Shown in pieces: positions 6,579 to 7,096 of a stretch of 7,096 nucleotides of DNA. The stretch's first letter is position 1. Each line of letters begins with the position of its first letter. The notes below the pieces were generated by a model. It was given only the letters and a program-made list of their open reading frames with translations. It was not told the DNA's origin and did not search any database. Location: the NCBI GenBank assembly GCA_027487055.1, contig JAIYEJ010000094.1:1-7096 (forward strand). Reading direction: 5' to 3'. The translations under genes and the position numbers were made by a program. Source of the DNA: Methylotenera sp. (GTDB taxonomy: Bacteria; Pseudomonadota; Gammaproteobacteria; Burkholderiales; Methylophilaceae).

Positions 6579-7096
6579 AAATAAATCTGACTCAGACTTT
6601 CCAACCATCGCCACTTGCTTAACCGCTTGCACAAACATGCCGTTTTCATGCAATTGATTCATATCTTGTGGATGATGCGCACCGTGCATGCGTGCAAGTC
6701 GCGCAATGCTTTGCGCGGACATTTTCCACTCTAGCTTGCTTAACAACTCATCAGCCAAGTCTGGGCGATTACACAACAATACCATATCGCAACCCGCATG
6801 CAACGCGGCTAAGCTACGCGTGGTGACATCGCCACCCACGCTTGCGCCCTCCATGCTAAGGTCATCGCTAAATATAACCCCGTTAAAGCCTAATCGCTCA
6901 CGCAATACTTTTTGCAACCACTTGGGTGAAAATCCGGCGGGCTTATCGTCTACTTTTGGGTAAATCACATGTGCGGGCATAATCGCATGTAAGCCTTCAT
7001 CTATCATTTGCCGAAAAGGCTGCATATCGTTTTGCGCAATTTGGTCAAACTCGCGTTCATCCACAGGAATCGAAACATGCGAATCCGCCACCACAA
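6573..7096 (-). CDS. nagZ: Beta-N-acetylhexosaminidase NagZ, C-terminal half (partial)
   Basis: NagZ is a family 3 glycoside hydrolase of the cytoplasm that removes N-acetylglucosamine from anhydromuropeptides during peptidoglycan recycling; its product can influence beta-lactamase induction in species with AmpR. Only the C-terminal 174 or so codons are in the window; the start lies beyond the right edge (the usual length is about 340-350). Visible are ADSHVSIP at the fragment's start, whose Asp-x-His is the family's acid/base dyad, then AIMPAHVIYPKVD, KPAGFSPKWLQKVLR, and FSDDLSMEGA, which holds the nucleophilic Asp, followed by AGCDMVLLCN. The C-terminal tail is helical and ordinary. Its link to tpiA seems to be neighbourhood rather than pathway. 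Confidence 0.94.
   Translation of the reverse strand, partial: VVADSHVSIPVDEREFDQIAQNDMQPFRQMIDEGLHAIMPAHVIYPKVDDKPAGFSPKWLQKVLRERLGFNGVIFSDDLSMEGASVGGDVTTRSLAALHAGCDMVLLCNRPDLADELLSKLEWKMSAQSIARLARMHGAHHPQDMNQLHENGMFVQAVKQVAMVGKSESDLFA

Noticed and set aside
1..7096. A previously undescribed accessory system, mobile element or CRISPR array
   Set aside because: Apart from short gaps, the window is filled by recognised housekeeping genes in a familiar order; no transposase, direct-repeat array or unknown cluster is present.

Overview
The window is a dense, single-direction stretch of bacterial core genome; every supported gene is read from the minus strand. In transcription order (right to left) it holds the 3' half of nagZ (cell-wall recycling), tpiA (glycolysis/gluconeogenesis), secG (Sec translocon), a tRNA-Leu(GAG), and the start of the respiratory complex I operon, nuoA-B-C-D-E-F, with the first 91 codons of nuoG running off the left edge. 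The order tpiA-secG-tRNA-Leu-nuoA and the protein sequences fit a betaproteobacterium. The AT-leaning composition and the style of the Nuo proteins make a Methylophilaceae-like methylotroph my best guess, but that family-level call is inference.

Layout: 6573-7096 nagZ (N-terminal half outside the window); 5688-6473 tpiA; 5265-5639 secG; 5145-5229 tRNA-Leu; 4941-5144 AT-rich leader before the nuo genes; 4584-4940 nuoA (GTG start); 4103-4579 nuoB; 3501-4097 nuoC; 2255-3508 nuoD; 1778-2251 nuoE; 288-1778 nuoF; 1-273 nuoG. The nuo genes are packed with gaps of a few bases or short overlaps (nuoC/nuoD 8 bp, nuoE/nuoF 1 bp), so they read as one translationally coupled unit. NuoE, NuoF and NuoG form the NADH-oxidising N module, NuoB, NuoC and NuoD the quinone-reducing Q module, and NuoA belongs to the membrane arm. 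The iron-sulfur ligands of N1a, N3, N1b and N2 are all visible.

The unusual part is nuoF. First, its frame is broken by one TGA (1047-1049) exactly where the family has the invariant Cys of GAYICGEETAL, while everything downstream is intact and in frame. This could be a sequence error, a real nonsense mutation, or, least likely, selenocysteine recoding. Second, NuoF carries an atypical N-terminal extension of about 75 residues rich in Lys, Ala and Pro, built partly from four tandem 18-bp units (1597-1668). Smaller oddities are a U-U mismatch in the tRNA acceptor stem, a small hairpin between the ribosome binding site and the GTG start of nuoA, and inverted repeats at or next to the stop codons of nagZ, tpiA and secG. 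I saw no mobile element, CRISPR array, defence system or other accessory cluster.
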